Source of the DNA: Candidatus Aminicenantota bacterium
GTDB lineage: Bacteria > Acidobacteriota > Aminicenantia > UBA2199
Direction of reading: 5' to 3'
Length of the DNA: 64,000 nt
Assembly (NCBI GenBank): GCA_026393835.1
Contig: JAPKZK010000066.1
Location: forward strand, 1 to 64,000
Shown piece by piece: positions 55,430 through 64,000 of this stretch; the first letter of the stretch is position 1; every line of letters begins with the position of its first letter. A model generated the notes under the pieces. The model was not told where the DNA came from and did not search any database. It saw nothing but the letters and a program-made list of their open reading frames with translations. The translations under genes were made by a program, and so were the position numbers.

Positions 55430-55849
55430 ATGAATTTAGATAGAACCATCATTATTCCCGCGGACGACAGGTCGCTGGCGCAAAGGCTTTTTAGAAGCGC
55501 GGTTTATGACGAGGATGTGCTGGTGGTAGTCGTATTGGGGGATGGACCGCAAAAAGAGCAAATCGTAAACTGGGCGGACAAAAGAGCGCAAGTGGTTGTC
55601 CAGGGCTTTGGCCGCAAAGTGATCTGGATTCGCGACGCGAGTGTACTGGAGGATGAAATCAGGAAACTCCCGCTGGAATCCGAGGACGCCAAAGAAAAAA
55701 TGGACGCCGCGGTCGATTTAAACGCCATCGCTCTCTTCTCCATTTCCCTGGCCAATACGGTCATGGATGTCATAAAAAACGATGAAAAAATCAATATCCT
55801 GCGCATCGACATGGCATTTGTTTACGCCGGCGAAGCGGAGGTCGATTAA
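55430..55849 (+). CDS. Uncharacterised protein, first gene of a pair
   Basis: 139 aa from ATG 55430 with GGAGG eight to nine bases upstream. Cytosolic, acidic, with a beta strand (VLVVVVLGD), a second (KVIWIRD), and two helices. No signal peptide, no metal or nucleotide motif that I can identify. It ends one base before the next gene (stop 55847-55849, ATG 55851), so the two are co-transcribed and may act together. Function unknown. Confidence 0.7.
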   Translation: MNLDRTIIIPADDRSLAQRLFRSAVYDEDVLVVVVLGDGPQKEQIVNWADKRAQVVVQGFGRKVIWIRDASVLEDEIRKLPLESEDAKEKMDAAVDLNAIALFSISLANTVMDVIKNDEKINILRIDMAFVYAGEAEVD

Positions 55850-55850
55850 G

Positions 55851-57791
55851 ATGAACAAAGCAACCGTAAGAATTGGGCTCATCGGTACGCTGGCCTGTAT
55901 CATTTTTGCCTCCGGCGCCGGTATGGACGCTGCCGCAAAAAAAGAAGGTGAAAAAAATACCGGTCCCATCGGTCCCGGGGTTCTTTCCTTTGAAGAAATC
56001 GGCAGGAATGAATCAAAAGTCCGCACCATAAAAGATTCGGAAAATAAAATTGCTATCCTGGATATCAATAGCCGGTTGAGAATAAAAATAGATAAGGATG
56101 CCGTTAAGAAACACGCGGCGGACCAATTGGATATCGGCATCTCAGCCAAAATGCCGGAGGAAATTGAGGTAATCTCAAATATTTTAAATATGGAAGCCGA
56201 TATATTGGGTTTTATCGGGGAAGGGAAAGGGCTTGACGAGCAAACCCGGAAAAAGAACCTGCAAACTTTTTCAAAGAAAATGAGCGGGTTACAGCGCTTC
56301 ATCCTGGCGGATCCCGCGCTCAGCAAGAAAGTAAATGAAAAAATGGAGAACTCCGATCAGCCGGAAGATGATTACCGGTTTATTTTTTCCGTTATTCGCG
56401 AGGAAATCGACCGCATCTCCGGTGAATACAATCAAGTATTTGCAGGTTTGAATTTCCGCCTGGGCGGCTGGATTAACAGGGGCGCCGCCCCGGAACCCAT
56501 ACACATCGAAGGATTCGATACTATTCAAAAAGGTGAATTCTATGAATTTCCATTTTTCGTACCCCCAACCCCGGAAGAGTGGGAGAAACTGAAGAAACTC
56601 CCGGAAGCGGCAAAAAATATAAATGAAAAAGGCCTTTCGGCGGTATTCAATATTAAAGAACAATTGAACCAATACGTTGCCGGCCTTGAAGCTGAAATCA
56701 ATAATGCCCTGGATTGCACCTTGAAATCCCTGACCGGTATTAAAAGCCAGATCATCTCGCGGGCGACTATCGACTTTAAAGAACAATTTAAAGCCACCGA
56801 TACTGTCATCCAAAAGGTTAAAGACTTGCTGGACCTTCTCCGACAAATGAAAAAAGTCATTAAAGAACTGGATATTTTACCGGGTAAATTGGAGCAGAAC
56901 CTTCAATTTGTTCAATCGCTGTCCACTGCCATAAAAAATGATATCTCATCTCTCCCGGATGATATCAAAAACGCGAAACTGGAAATCGAAAACGGTTTAA
57001 AAGGCGCATTGGCCACTTTAGGAAAAGATGTTCAAGAGGGCATTAAAAATGGTCTCGAACAGATTAAAAATGACTGTCTAAAAAACATAATGGCCACCAT
57101 TGCGGACGCCAGGAGCAAAATCGATAGTATCGTCACGTTTTTTAAGGATGAGGTTATTAAAAATGCAGCCATAATGAGCCCCCAGTGGGGGGCCGCATTG
57201 GAATTAAGCGATAAAGTGGAACGGTTTTCCATCGATAAAATTCCCAATGAAGGAAATGTGGACCTGAGGTACCTGGGAAAGCGGGACGAAGGCAATGAAC
57301 TCTATTTTAAGGCAGTGCTGGAAACCAAACCGAAAGAAGGGGAAGAAAAAGTTCAAACGGTTACCGTCGATCAAAAATATTTTATACTATTTAAAATGGT
57401 ATATATCAAATTAAAACCGGCCTTGATCTTTGCCGCGCCGCTGCTGAAAAAGGCTGAGAGGGCTGAAAAAGGCATTACCCTCAGCGATAAAAAAACCTTC
57501 CAGGCGGTCGCGTCTTACAGCGTCCTGTTCAAATTCGGGAGCCGCAAAAGCGTGGCTTATAATCGATTTTTCAGGGTCGGGATCGGCCTCAATGTCGCCG
57601 CCCTTGATTTTAACCAGGATTCCAATTATGAAGTAGGATTAGGGTTGGTATTGTCCGGCTTTAATGATTTTGTGCAGTTAGGTCTTGGACGTAATATGGA
57701 CATCGATGCCAACTATTTCTTTTTCGGCATCAATCTCCCCATCGGTGAAATATCGCTGCCGAAGATCGGCGCCGGGGGGAGTTCCGAATAG
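55851..57791 (+). CDS. Uncharacterised exported protein with helical middle and beta-rich C-terminus
   Basis: 646 aa from ATG 55851 (GGAGG in the end of the preceding gene). Signal peptide about 1-28 (RIGLIGTLACIIFASGAG). Long helical stretches occupy about 80-450 (e.g. IKNDISSLPDDIKNAKLEIE), with likely coiled coil. The last ~120 residues are rich in short amphipathic strands (FFRVGIGLNVAALDF, YEVGLGLVLSGF, VQLGLGRNMDID, YFFFGINLPIG) as in an outer-membrane beta-barrel fragment. Family not recognised; an outer-membrane-associated role is inferred. Confidence 0.75.
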   Translation: MNKATVRIGLIGTLACIIFASGAGMDAAAKKEGEKNTGPIGPGVLSFEEIGRNESKVRTIKDSENKIAILDINSRLRIKIDKDAVKKHAADQLDIGISAKMPEEIEVISNILNMEADILGFIGEGKGLDEQTRKKNLQTFSKKMSGLQRFILADPALSKKVNEKMENSDQPEDDYRFIFSVIREEIDRISGEYNQVFAGLNFRLGGWINRGAAPEPIHIEGFDTIQKGEFYEFPFFVPPTPEEWEKLKKLPEAAKNINEKGLSAVFNIKEQLNQYVAGLEAEINNALDCTLKSLTGIKSQIISRATIDFKEQFKATDTVIQKVKDLLDLLRQMKKVIKELDILPGKLEQNLQFVQSLSTAIKNDISSLPDDIKNAKLEIENGLKGALATLGKDVQEGIKNGLEQIKNDCLKNIMATIADARSKIDSIVTFFKDEVIKNAAIMSPQWGAALELSDKVERFSIDKIPNEGNVDLRYLGKRDEGNELYFKAVLETKPKEGEEKVQTVTVDQKYFILFKMVYIKLKPALIFAAPLLKKAERAEKGITLSDKKTFQAVASYSVLFKFGSRKSVAYNRFFRVGIGLNVAALDFNQDSNYEVGLGLVLSGFNDFVQLGLGRNMDIDANYFFFGINLPIGEISLPKIGAGGSSE

Positions 57792-57848
57792 GCGCTGCCT
57801 GTTCCCGTTCCCCCAGGGACTAAGTAGAATATAAAATCTAAAAAATAA

Positions 57849-57877
57849 TTGACAAAAGAATGATTTAATATTATATA
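57849..57877 (+). promoter_or_regulatory. Sigma70-type promoter for the BFN gene
   Basis: A perfect TTGACA (57849-57854) and TATATA (57872-57877) are 17 bases apart. Transcription would begin near 57,884, only a few bases before ATG 57888, with a second ATG at 57897. No Shine-Dalgarno is visible. Confidence 0.65.
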
Positions 57878-57887
57878 TGAAACCATA

Positions 57888-58382
57888 ATGGATAATATGA
57901 TTGAAGTTAAACTTGTCGGCCTGATTTTGGATCCCATATCAAAAACCCCGGTGATAATTTTGAAACCCATGGCGGAGAATAAAATTATCCCCATCTGGAT
58001 CGGTGAATTTGAAGCCAATGCCATTACGATGGAACTGGAAAACATCAACCCCCCCCGGCCCATGACCCATGACCTTATTCGAAGTATTCTTTATAAACTG
58101 GATTGGACAGTGGAAAAGGCGGTGATCACGGATGTGGTGGAAAATACCTATTATGCGGAACTATATGTCAGGCAGCACAACGATATAAAAAAAATCGACT
58201 GCCGGCCGTCGGATGCGGTGACCATTGCTTTAAAATCCCGGGCGAATATATATATCTCGGAGTATGTTTACAGTACCTCCGTTCTTTCGGACTTCTTCGC
58301 CGATTTTGTTCATAACGAAGAACGTTTTGAAAAATGGTTCAATTCTCTTTCCTCCGAAGATTTCGGCAACATCGAGCAATAA
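57888..58382 (+). CDS. Bifunctional nuclease (BFN/DUF151) family protein
   Basis: 164 aa, full length for the family. Hallmarks are VKLVGLILDPISKTPVIIL, PIWIGEFEANAI, RPMTHDLI and IDCRPSDAVTIALKS. BFN proteins have been reported as RNase/DNase enzymes in plants, and the same fold is common in bacteria and often of unknown substrate. ATG 57897 (MIEVKLVG) fits the usual family start better than 57888. The gene stands alone behind its own promoter. Confidence 0.92.
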   Translation: MDNMIEVKLVGLILDPISKTPVIILKPMAENKIIPIWIGEFEANAITMELENINPPRPMTHDLIRSILYKLDWTVEKAVITDVVENTYYAELYVRQHNDIKKIDCRPSDAVTIALKSRANIYISEYVYSTSVLSDFFADFVHNEERFEKWFNSLSSEDFGNIEQ

Positions 58383-58454
58383 ACCTATGCCGCTTTGCGC
58401 CGGGAAAGCCGATTGGCATTCGCTGTTGGCCGGCGGTATTCTAATCTAAAAGGT

Positions 58455-59981
58455 TTATTTCACCATTTCCATGACCGCGATGAATAATAATTGCGCCAGG
58501 TCTTCCATGATCTCGGGGGTAATAATCTCCAGGTTATCCAGTGTATTATGGTAAGTCTCATAAGGCAGCGGTTCCGCTCCCCCGGCGCTAAACGAAAGCG
58601 TGGGAACCCCGGCCCACATGAAATGCGCCGCATCCAACCGCGGCCTGGCCCGGTTGTGAAATTCCACCGCCGTAACTTCCCGGTGAATATACTCCCGGTT
58701 AGCCTCTTCTATATACCGGTACAAGGCAGGGTAATTCTTCCCGGCCAGGACCGTTATCTTCTTGCCCCTTCCTACGCCGTCAAGGTTAAGAAATCCCATG
58801 ATTTTTTCATTGGGCATAAACGGATGCCGGAGATAATACTCGGAACCTTTAACCCCCTGCTCCTCTGCCCCAAAAAAACTAAAGATAATACTCCTTTTGG
58901 GCTTTACTTCGGAATTATGAATGGCTTCGGCCACCCCCAGGAGAACCGCCGCACCCGAGGCATTGTCATTGGCGCCCGGCATTAATAAATGATTAAGGCC
59001 CAGGTGGTCCAGGTGCGCACTCAATATAACCGCTTCTTTTTTCATTTCCGGGTCGCTGCCTTCGATGTAACCGAGAACATTCCGCCCCATACCTTCGGGA
59101 TGATACTGCGTGACATTGCGCATGGAAACGATTTTTTTGGTGTTAAACGAATGCGGCTTCCTTTTTTGTTTGATTTTTTCCACCACTTGATTCCACTCTT
59201 TGCCGGTTCCCAGGAAAATATCATCCACGATGGTTTTGCCCACGTATGAAAGGATGAAGTCTTCAAAATAAGTACAGTTCGGATTGGAGACCTGGTAATT
59301 GTAAAGCATCCCTACGGCGCCGTGGTCCATGGCGTTTTTCACTTTGTAGGGATGAAACGAATAAGGCCGCCATTTTTTAAATAGTTCCGGGTCCTTTTCC
59401 GGGGATGCCGGGACTTCCCGCTCCACCAGGACGATTTTCCCTTTTACATCCACTCCTTTATACTCATCAAAGCCCAACTCCGGCGCGGTAATGCCGTAAC
59501 CTACATAAACCACTTCCCCTTTGACCTCGCCGCTGCCCGAAGTGGAGCCGGGCAGGAAATCTTTTTCATAGAGATAATGTTTCTCGATAAAGGTATTTTT
59601 ATCAACAGGGATATGAAGCGTCACAGCGCCTTCCTCCAGCACCAGCGTATAGGGATTGGGGAAATCCTGGAAATAAGAGCCGTTATCGCCGGCGGGTTGG
59701 ACGCCCCATTTTTGCAGCAGGGAAACAACCCATTGGGCCGCGGCATTGTACCCTGCAGTCCCGGTCAAACGGCCGTTGTATTTTTCCAGGCAAAGCTCTT
59801 TAACGTAATCCAACAGCGTATGACTGGAAATGGTATGCATGGCCCCCAGGATTTTTTGTTCATCGGTTAAGGTTACCGGGGTTTCTTTTTGCTCCTCTTG
59901 CGCATAAAGCGGCCCATAAAGGGGTGCAACGATGAATAATAAAACGGCTGACAACAGCGGCAAAAAAAATTTCAATTTCAT
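58455..59981 (-). CDS. Exported M28-family aminopeptidase with PA domain
   Basis: 508 aa. Signal peptide 1-27 (LLSAVLLFIVAPLYGPLYA). A PA-type insert (about 130-260; GYGITAPELGFDEYKGVDVKGKIVLVERE) precedes the metal site. The di-zinc ligands and catalytic Glu are visible: SAHLDHLG, GANDNASG, FGAEEQG, NLDGVG and YHNTLDN. It removes N-terminal residues from peptides outside the cytoplasm. AGGAGG lies just before the ATG. No linked genes; peptide scavenging is the likely role. Confidence 0.93.
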   Translation of the reverse strand: MKLKFFLPLLSAVLLFIVAPLYGPLYAQEEQKETPVTLTDEQKILGAMHTISSHTLLDYVKELCLEKYNGRLTGTAGYNAAAQWVVSLLQKWGVQPAGDNGSYFQDFPNPYTLVLEEGAVTLHIPVDKNTFIEKHYLYEKDFLPGSTSGSGEVKGEVVYVGYGITAPELGFDEYKGVDVKGKIVLVEREVPASPEKDPELFKKWRPYSFHPYKVKNAMDHGAVGMLYNYQVSNPNCTYFEDFILSYVGKTIVDDIFLGTGKEWNQVVEKIKQKRKPHSFNTKKIVSMRNVTQYHPEGMGRNVLGYIEGSDPEMKKEAVILSAHLDHLGLNHLLMPGANDNASGAAVLLGVAEAIHNSEVKPKRSIIFSFFGAEEQGVKGSEYYLRHPFMPNEKIMGFLNLDGVGRGKKITVLAGKNYPALYRYIEEANREYIHREVTAVEFHNRARPRLDAAHFMWAGVPTLSFSAGGAEPLPYETYHNTLDNLEIITPEIMEDLAQLLFIAVMEMVK

Positions 59982-60305
59982 GAATCCTCCTGTTCCTCAA
60001 ATACCTCGTTGGAACAGGCAATGCCTGTTCCTTACAAAATTCGATAGCAAAACATCCATGATTTTTCGGATAGGTTCAAGTTAAGGGGTTATTTTACAGG
60101 AAATAGGGCGTCAATGCAACTACTGCGGGTGGGAAACAGCAACTTTCATTTTGAATAATTTTAGGGCGCCCACGGGGGGACGCCCCTACATAAAATAGCC
60201 AAAATTCTGAATGGTCATATTGAAAATAACCCGCCGTTGTGGTAAAACAATCCTCTAAAGAATCTTTTAAAGCGCCCCCGGTTCGTTTTAAATAGGAGAA
60301 TTTTG
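59982..60305. other. Divergent intergenic region with dispersed-repeat-like words
   Basis: GGAACAGGCA-A-TGCCTGTTCC (60011-60031) is a perfect hairpin. 60161-60188 (AGGGCGCCCACGGGGGG, then ACGCCCCT) forms an imperfect GC-rich stem. Both have the look of short dispersed intergenic repeats. TAGGAG (60293-60298) serves the gene at 60306. No gene seen. Confidence 0.5.
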
Positions 60306-62462
60306 ATGAACATTGTCTTTATCCTGCTGAACTTCCTGGTTTTAACGTCTTCATATGTGACGGCCCTTCGCTTTTCAGGGAAATCCCCTTTCTCTGAAAA
60401 ATTGACGGCCACTATCCTTGTCTATACCGCCCAGGTCACCTTCACAATTCTTTTCCTGGGGGTGGTCTTAAGAAACCTGGGTTTCCCCGGCATTATTATT
60501 TTGAACAGCGTCATTTCCCTGCTGATACTGGCGGTGTTTAAGAAACAAACCAAAGAAGCCTTCCCGGACTTTTACAGCCAATGCCGGGCATCTTTTTCTT
60601 ATTTAAATCAATCCAGGGATTACTTTTTGTATTTCTTGATTTTGCTGTTTTCGGTCCAGGCTATCCTGCTGCTCATCAAAATTTATTTCCTGCCGCCGCA
60701 TGTGTGGGACGTTTTTGCCTACCATCTCCACCCGGTGGTGGAATGGTTCCAGCAAAACATGATCCCCGCCTCCATCGATACGCCGGTGGTGCGACTTAAC
60801 CGGAACCCCATGGGTTCCAAGTTACTCCATTTCTGGATTGTAAAATTTGCCCAGGACCTGACCTGGGTGGAATTACCCCAATTTATCTCCGGGATAATGC
60901 TTACCCTGACTTCCTATGCATTGATGCTGAAAATGGAGATCAAAAAAAATATCGCCCTGAGATACGCTATACTGATCTATTTTATACCGTTGATTTTAAT
61001 CGAGTCGAGGACATGCCAGGACCACCTGGTTTTGACCGCCGCATCGATCCTCTCCGCGCTTTATTTTGTGAATGTTTTCTTCGAAAAAAATTATTCCCAG
61101 CTATTATTCCTGGGACTTTCATTCGGATTGGTATTGGGTTTAAAAATAAGCGGCGCCCATATCCTTATTATTTTCTTCCTGGCCCTCCTCTTGACCAAAG
61201 GTTTTAAATTATCCCCCATCCTGGATTTTTTTAAAAAGAACGGCCTCCAGGTTCTCCTAGGGGCGCTGGCGGCATTTATACTGGGGGGCTATTGGTATTT
61301 TAAAGACCTTTCCATTTTCATCTCCTATTTAAAGACCGTCGAAAGAATTTCCGCGGTGAAACTGGCCGTTATGGCCGTTTTATTGTGCATGGTGATACTT
61401 TTGTTATGGCTGGCATTCAACAAACTCCGGCATAGCGATTTCTTTAAGAATAAAAAAGTCATTATCGGCGCGGTCATCCTGGTCTCGATTATTGCGCTCG
61501 TGGGCGTTGTAAAAAACGCCGGTTTGATAAAAACATTTGTGTTCAGGAACGACTCCCCTTCGGCGCTCTTATCGGATAAAACCTTTTATGCCCAACACCC
61601 TATACTTAAAGCGGTAAAAAGCGACTTTTCCCGGAACGTCCTGCTTTTTCCATTTAGAATTAAGGACATCGGGAGGAATAATGCTTATTCAGCCGATTCC
61701 CTGGAACAATCCGGTTTCGGCGTGCAATTTTTCGGTTTCGGTTTGATTGCGTACGCGGTCATGCTGATCCTTATTTTCCGGAAAAAGTACCGGGACAGCA
61801 TCGTGGGGTTTTTGTTCCTATATTCAGTTACCTTGTTGCTGACTTATTTTTTCTATTATTTCAGCAAGGTTAATTATCGCTTGTTTATGTTTTTCCCGGT
61901 TTTTGGGATTATGCTGTGGGCGTTTCTGATATCCAAATGGGACATGCCCAGGATTTATTTAAAATGTATCGATGGTTTGATCCTGGTCATGATACTTTTT
62001 AATATGGCCGCGGTGCTTTTCGAGGGCAACAGCGAGACCAAAAGGTGGCAAGCCATTCTTACCATGGATAATCCCGTAGAGAGAACAGCCATTAAATATT
62101 CAACTTTTTTTATTAAAGGAGATGATTGGTTGTTTATAGATATGTATATCAAACCGTCAGAACCCATCGGGTACATGGCGCATACCGATTCATGGATATT
62201 TCCTTATTTCGATAACCGGATGGAAAGACGAATATATCATTTGAGGTCGTTAAAAGGGTTCCGCTTAATCGTCATCGACAAGAAAAACGATCGGCTCGAA
62301 TTTAATCCTGATTTTAAAGAGAGTTTAAAGCAGCGGAAAATTCATTATATCCATTTCAATGCCCAGGGGGTCCGGAACCGCAGGGAATATTCCAAACATG
62401 TTCTCATCAGTGATAAAGATGTGTACCAGGTTCGGGACAATCTTTTTTACTTTAGATGGTAA
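60306..62462 (+). CDS. GT-C-like integral membrane protein (glycosyltransferase family 39-like)
   Basis: 718 aa from ATG 60306 (TAGGAG seven bases upstream). About 12-13 hydrophobic helices. The first large loop (about 135-165, HVWDVFAYHLHPVVEWFQQNMIP) matches the Trp-Asp...Tyr-His pattern seen in membrane glycosyltransferases of GT39/PMT type, which use a polyprenyl-linked sugar. A ~100-residue C-terminal extracytoplasmic part follows the last helix. Substrate unknown; cell-envelope glycan or protein glycosylation is likely from the fold. Confidence 0.7.
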   Translation: MNIVFILLNFLVLTSSYVTALRFSGKSPFSEKLTATILVYTAQVTFTILFLGVVLRNLGFPGIIILNSVISLLILAVFKKQTKEAFPDFYSQCRASFSYLNQSRDYFLYFLILLFSVQAILLLIKIYFLPPHVWDVFAYHLHPVVEWFQQNMIPASIDTPVVRLNRNPMGSKLLHFWIVKFAQDLTWVELPQFISGIMLTLTSYALMLKMEIKKNIALRYAILIYFIPLILIESRTCQDHLVLTAASILSALYFVNVFFEKNYSQLLFLGLSFGLVLGLKISGAHILIIFFLALLLTKGFKLSPILDFFKKNGLQVLLGALAAFILGGYWYFKDLSIFISYLKTVERISAVKLAVMAVLLCMVILLLWLAFNKLRHSDFFKNKKVIIGAVILVSIIALVGVVKNAGLIKTFVFRNDSPSALLSDKTFYAQHPILKAVKSDFSRNVLLFPFRIKDIGRNNAYSADSLEQSGFGVQFFGFGLIAYAVMLILIFRKKYRDSIVGFLFLYSVTLLLTYFFYYFSKVNYRLFMFFPVFGIMLWAFLISKWDMPRIYLKCIDGLILVMILFNMAAVLFEGNSETKRWQAILTMDNPVERTAIKYSTFFIKGDDWLFIDMYIKPSEPIGYMAHTDSWIFPYFDNRMERRIYHLRSLKGFRLIVIDKKNDRLEFNPDFKESLKQRKIHYIHFNAQGVRNRREYSKHVLISDKDVYQVRDNLFYFRW

Positions 62463-62532
62463 GATTGATATAAAAATAGCCATCTGTGGCATCTGTTATC
62501 CGGATTTCTCCTCAAAGTGAGAATGATTCTTT

Positions 62533-62952
62533 AAGAAAAAAAGAAAGATTTGGTTATGGAAAGGAAAAATATGGTTAGAAACAGGAAAAATACGATTAAA
62601 TAAAACAGCAATACGATCAGAAGAATCATCAAAACAACTAAAAAAATCATCGATACGATTAAAAAAATCATTGATACGGTTATAGGAAAGAAAGAAACGG
62701 TAAAAAATAAGAAAATAGAGATTAAATATAGGAAGATTTTTCCAGGATATATCAAAAATAGTACTGAATCTAGCAATATTTTTCCTGTTTCAGAGAAAAT
62801 TTTTCCGGTATCTAGCAATCCCTTTCCTGAATCTATGAAAATTTTTCCGGTTTCTCGCAATATCTTTCCCGGATAAAGGAAGATTTTTCCAATTTGTATC
62901 AATATTTTTCCTGGATTAAGGAAGATTCTTCCGGTTTCTGACAATAACGTGT
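62533..62952. repeat. 21-nt tandem array C (20 units)
   Basis: Twenty degenerate units keep exact 21-nt register. The second half is clearest: units built around AATATTTTTCC / GAAAATTTTTCCGG (e.g. 62764-62931). The first half is A-rich (AAAAAATCATCGATACGA). The plus frame gives heptads like VSEKIFP and ESMKIFP, and the minus frame ETGKILx, both interrupted or unstarted. Not next to an Rhs gene. Confidence 0.85.
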
Positions 62953-62962
62953 CTGAACCGCT

Positions 62963-63032
62963 GATTACACTGATTACGCTGATAACGCTGATGCTGTTAT
63001 TTAAGCATTTTCAAATATTAATCAGTGTAATC
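62963..63032. repeat. 14-bp inverted repeat with dispersed-repeat wording
   Basis: GATTACACTGATTA (62963-62976) and TAATCAGTGTAATC (63019-63032) are exact inverses; the text continues TGCGCCATCTGCGTCATCTG. Similar words occur at ~62,485. No gene here; 62463-63296 holds only this element, array C and the 11-bp inverted pair noted separately. Confidence 0.55.
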
Positions 63033-63138
63033 TGCGCCATCTGCGTCATCTGTGGTTCAGACTTTTCCTGGGATTCTTGAGCCGGAAATCATTTTTTTCG
63101 AACCGGTACGCACCGGGGGGTCTGGGAAAAGAAACTGA

Positions 63139-63267
63139 AAGGGACAGGCGAATTATCTTCCCCCCTTGATTCGAATGTTGCCCAGGTTGATGTACTGGTT
63201 TCCTGGTTGAACCGTCTTTTCTTTTCATAGATTAAGAGCGGAAAGGTTGAAAATTGGCCTGTCCCTT
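63139..63267. repeat. 11-bp inverted pair AAGGGACAGGC / GCCTGTCCCTT
   Basis: The arms at 63139-63149 and 63257-63267 bound 107 nt without a convincing gene. This could be a small non-autonomous element, but no target duplication is evident. Confidence 0.35.
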
Positions 63268-63296
63268 ATTTCGCACCTGGGAAAAAGGTTTAATAT

Positions 63297-63755
63297 TTAT
63301 AATATATTGAATCGCTCGACCGCGGCGGCAAATTTTTTATCCCTGGCCGCATATTCTTTAATAACTTCGATAAGGTTGCCGTATTTTTCTTCGGTCTTAC
63401 TAATTCTTACATCCAACCCGGCGACCTTTGTTTCAAAAGGCCGTATCATGGTTCGCCTATCCCATAGGGCAAAACTGATGGTAACCGCAAGCATTCCCCC
63501 GAAAAGCGCGGCCAGTATCCACACGAAATTCATCATCTGCTCAAACCGCTTGTCCAACTGCTCGAACCGCTTATTCATATCTTCACGCAGGTCCGACATT
63601 CGTTTGTCCATTTCCCTGACGGTGGTTTTCAATTCGATTAAAGTATCCCGGTCTTGCTGGGTAAATCCTGTTTCTCCGCGTAAAACGGGGGTAAGAATAA
63701 AAAAGCATAAGAGCATCGCCGCCACGGATATCCTGATCTGTATTTTTTTTCTCAA
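63297..63755 (-). CDS. Small exported or membrane protein with coiled coil
   Basis: 152 aa from a TTG start at 63755, kept because it gives a basic n-region and signal-like segment (MRKKIQIRISVAAMLLCFF). Then a charged coiled coil (about 33-75; LIELKTTVREMDKRMSDLRED, split MNKRFEQLDKRFEQ), one transmembrane helix (about 78-98; VWILAALFGGMLAVTISFAL) and a second short coiled coil. Function unknown; the repeated KRFEQ pattern is seen in many uncharacterised membrane proteins. ATG 63716 is an alternative start that loses the n-region. Confidence 0.7.
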   Translation of the reverse strand: MRKKIQIRISVAAMLLCFFILTPVLRGETGFTQQDRDTLIELKTTVREMDKRMSDLREDMNKRFEQLDKRFEQMMNFVWILAALFGGMLAVTISFALWDRRTMIRPFETKVAGLDVRISKTEEKYGNLIEVIKEYAARDKKFAAAVERFNIL

Positions 63756-63827
63756 GAAATAATAATAGCCAAAATCCCCCCATTTGTCAACACAATCGGA
63801 TTTTTCTTTTTTACAGGTTTTCCCCTA

Positions 63828-64000
63828 CTATAATATATTGGTGAATTGAATTATTTGAATGTCCCTTTCCTCGTCATCGATGTGAACATAGCTTTCTTCC
63901 GGGGGATCATCTTCATAATACAATTCCAGGGCTTCTTTTAGATTGAAGACGGCTTCGTCTATGCTTTCACCGAAGCTTGATACTTCAACGTTAAGGCATT
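63828..64000 (-). CDS. HicB-like antitoxin, C-terminal part
   Basis: The minus frame is open from the window edge to a stop at 63828-63830 (56 codons seen). It reads LNVEVSSFGESIDEAVFNLKEALELYYED and continues with an acidic tail. This is the HicB pattern (S.GE.IDEA..NLKEALE.Y) of type II toxin-antitoxin systems and related orphan proteins. The start and any hicA partner lie beyond 64000. Confidence 0.7.
   Translation of the reverse strand, partial: CLNVEVSSFGESIDEAVFNLKEALELYYEDDPPEESYVHIDDEERDIQIIQFTNIL

Noticed and set aside
62531..62944. Minus-strand hydrophobic protein with ETGKIL heptads
   Set aside because: Array C in translation. The composition is driven by T-rich repeats, with no ribosome site.
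63046..63228. 60-aa minus-strand gene
   Set aside because: Lies in a dispersed-repeat region, no ribosome site, low-complexity basic sequence.
63247..63762. 171-aa plus-strand gene
   Set aside because: The minus-strand frame at the same place has a signal segment, coiled coil and TM helix; this one is Ser/Ile-rich noise.

Overview
The window looks like a chromosomal segment of a diderm (Gram-negative type) bacterium. The evidence is a secretin, several lipoprotein signal peptides, very large exported proteins with beta-sandwich domains, a TonB-C-like protein and an HslVU operon. Gene content, mid-range GC and the many giant Ig/CpD/Rhs proteins would fit an Acidobacteriota or Candidatus Aminicenantes-like lineage. 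That placement is a low-confidence inference. I saw no tRNA, rRNA, CRISPR array or transposase gene.

Layout. (1) 1-3.7 kb: a 5'-truncated LVIVD-propeller/Ig/GEVED surface protein, then hairpins and a decayed repeat remnant. (2) 3.76-33.7 kb: four closely packed same-strand genes, namely a PKD lipoprotein, a secretin with a C-terminal cohesin domain, a 4093-aa exported protein (13 carboxypeptidase-regulatory-like units, Ig units and a duplicated Gly-rich region) and a 4487-aa Rhs/YD protein. (3) 33.7-47.3 kb: an Rhs C-terminal (CT) cassette array. The giant Rhs gene ends in an AT-rich toxin-like tail followed by an overlapping putative immunity gene. Three 'orphan' Rhs-core+CT genes without signal peptides follow, each with its own putative immunity gene. 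Two of the CT tails carry HExxH metallopeptidase motifs, and the immunity protein beside one of them is a YwqK-like MORN-type lipoprotein. (4) 41.7-49.8 kb also holds Rhs relics and several degenerate arrays with an exact 21-nt period. (5) 49.8-64 kb is more ordinary: a hybrid histidine kinase lacking a sensor, an hslV-hslU-lipoprotein-DUF362 ferredoxin-type operon, two linked unknown genes, a BFN/DUF151 nuclease, an M28 peptidase, a GT-C-like membrane protein, another 21-nt array, a small membrane/coiled-coil protein and the 3' end of a HicB-like gene.

How it may work together. The secretin plus its lipoprotein partner could form an outer-membrane exit for the two giant exported proteins. 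The Rhs giant would be a polymorphic toxin whose CT can be swapped by recombination with the downstream cassettes, helped by near-identical DNA patches in the Rhs cores. The predicted location of the immunity proteins (three envelope-anchored or exported, one cytosolic) suggests that three CTs act in the envelope and one in the cytoplasm. The modules are visible in the sequence; the secretion link and the toxin activity are inferred.
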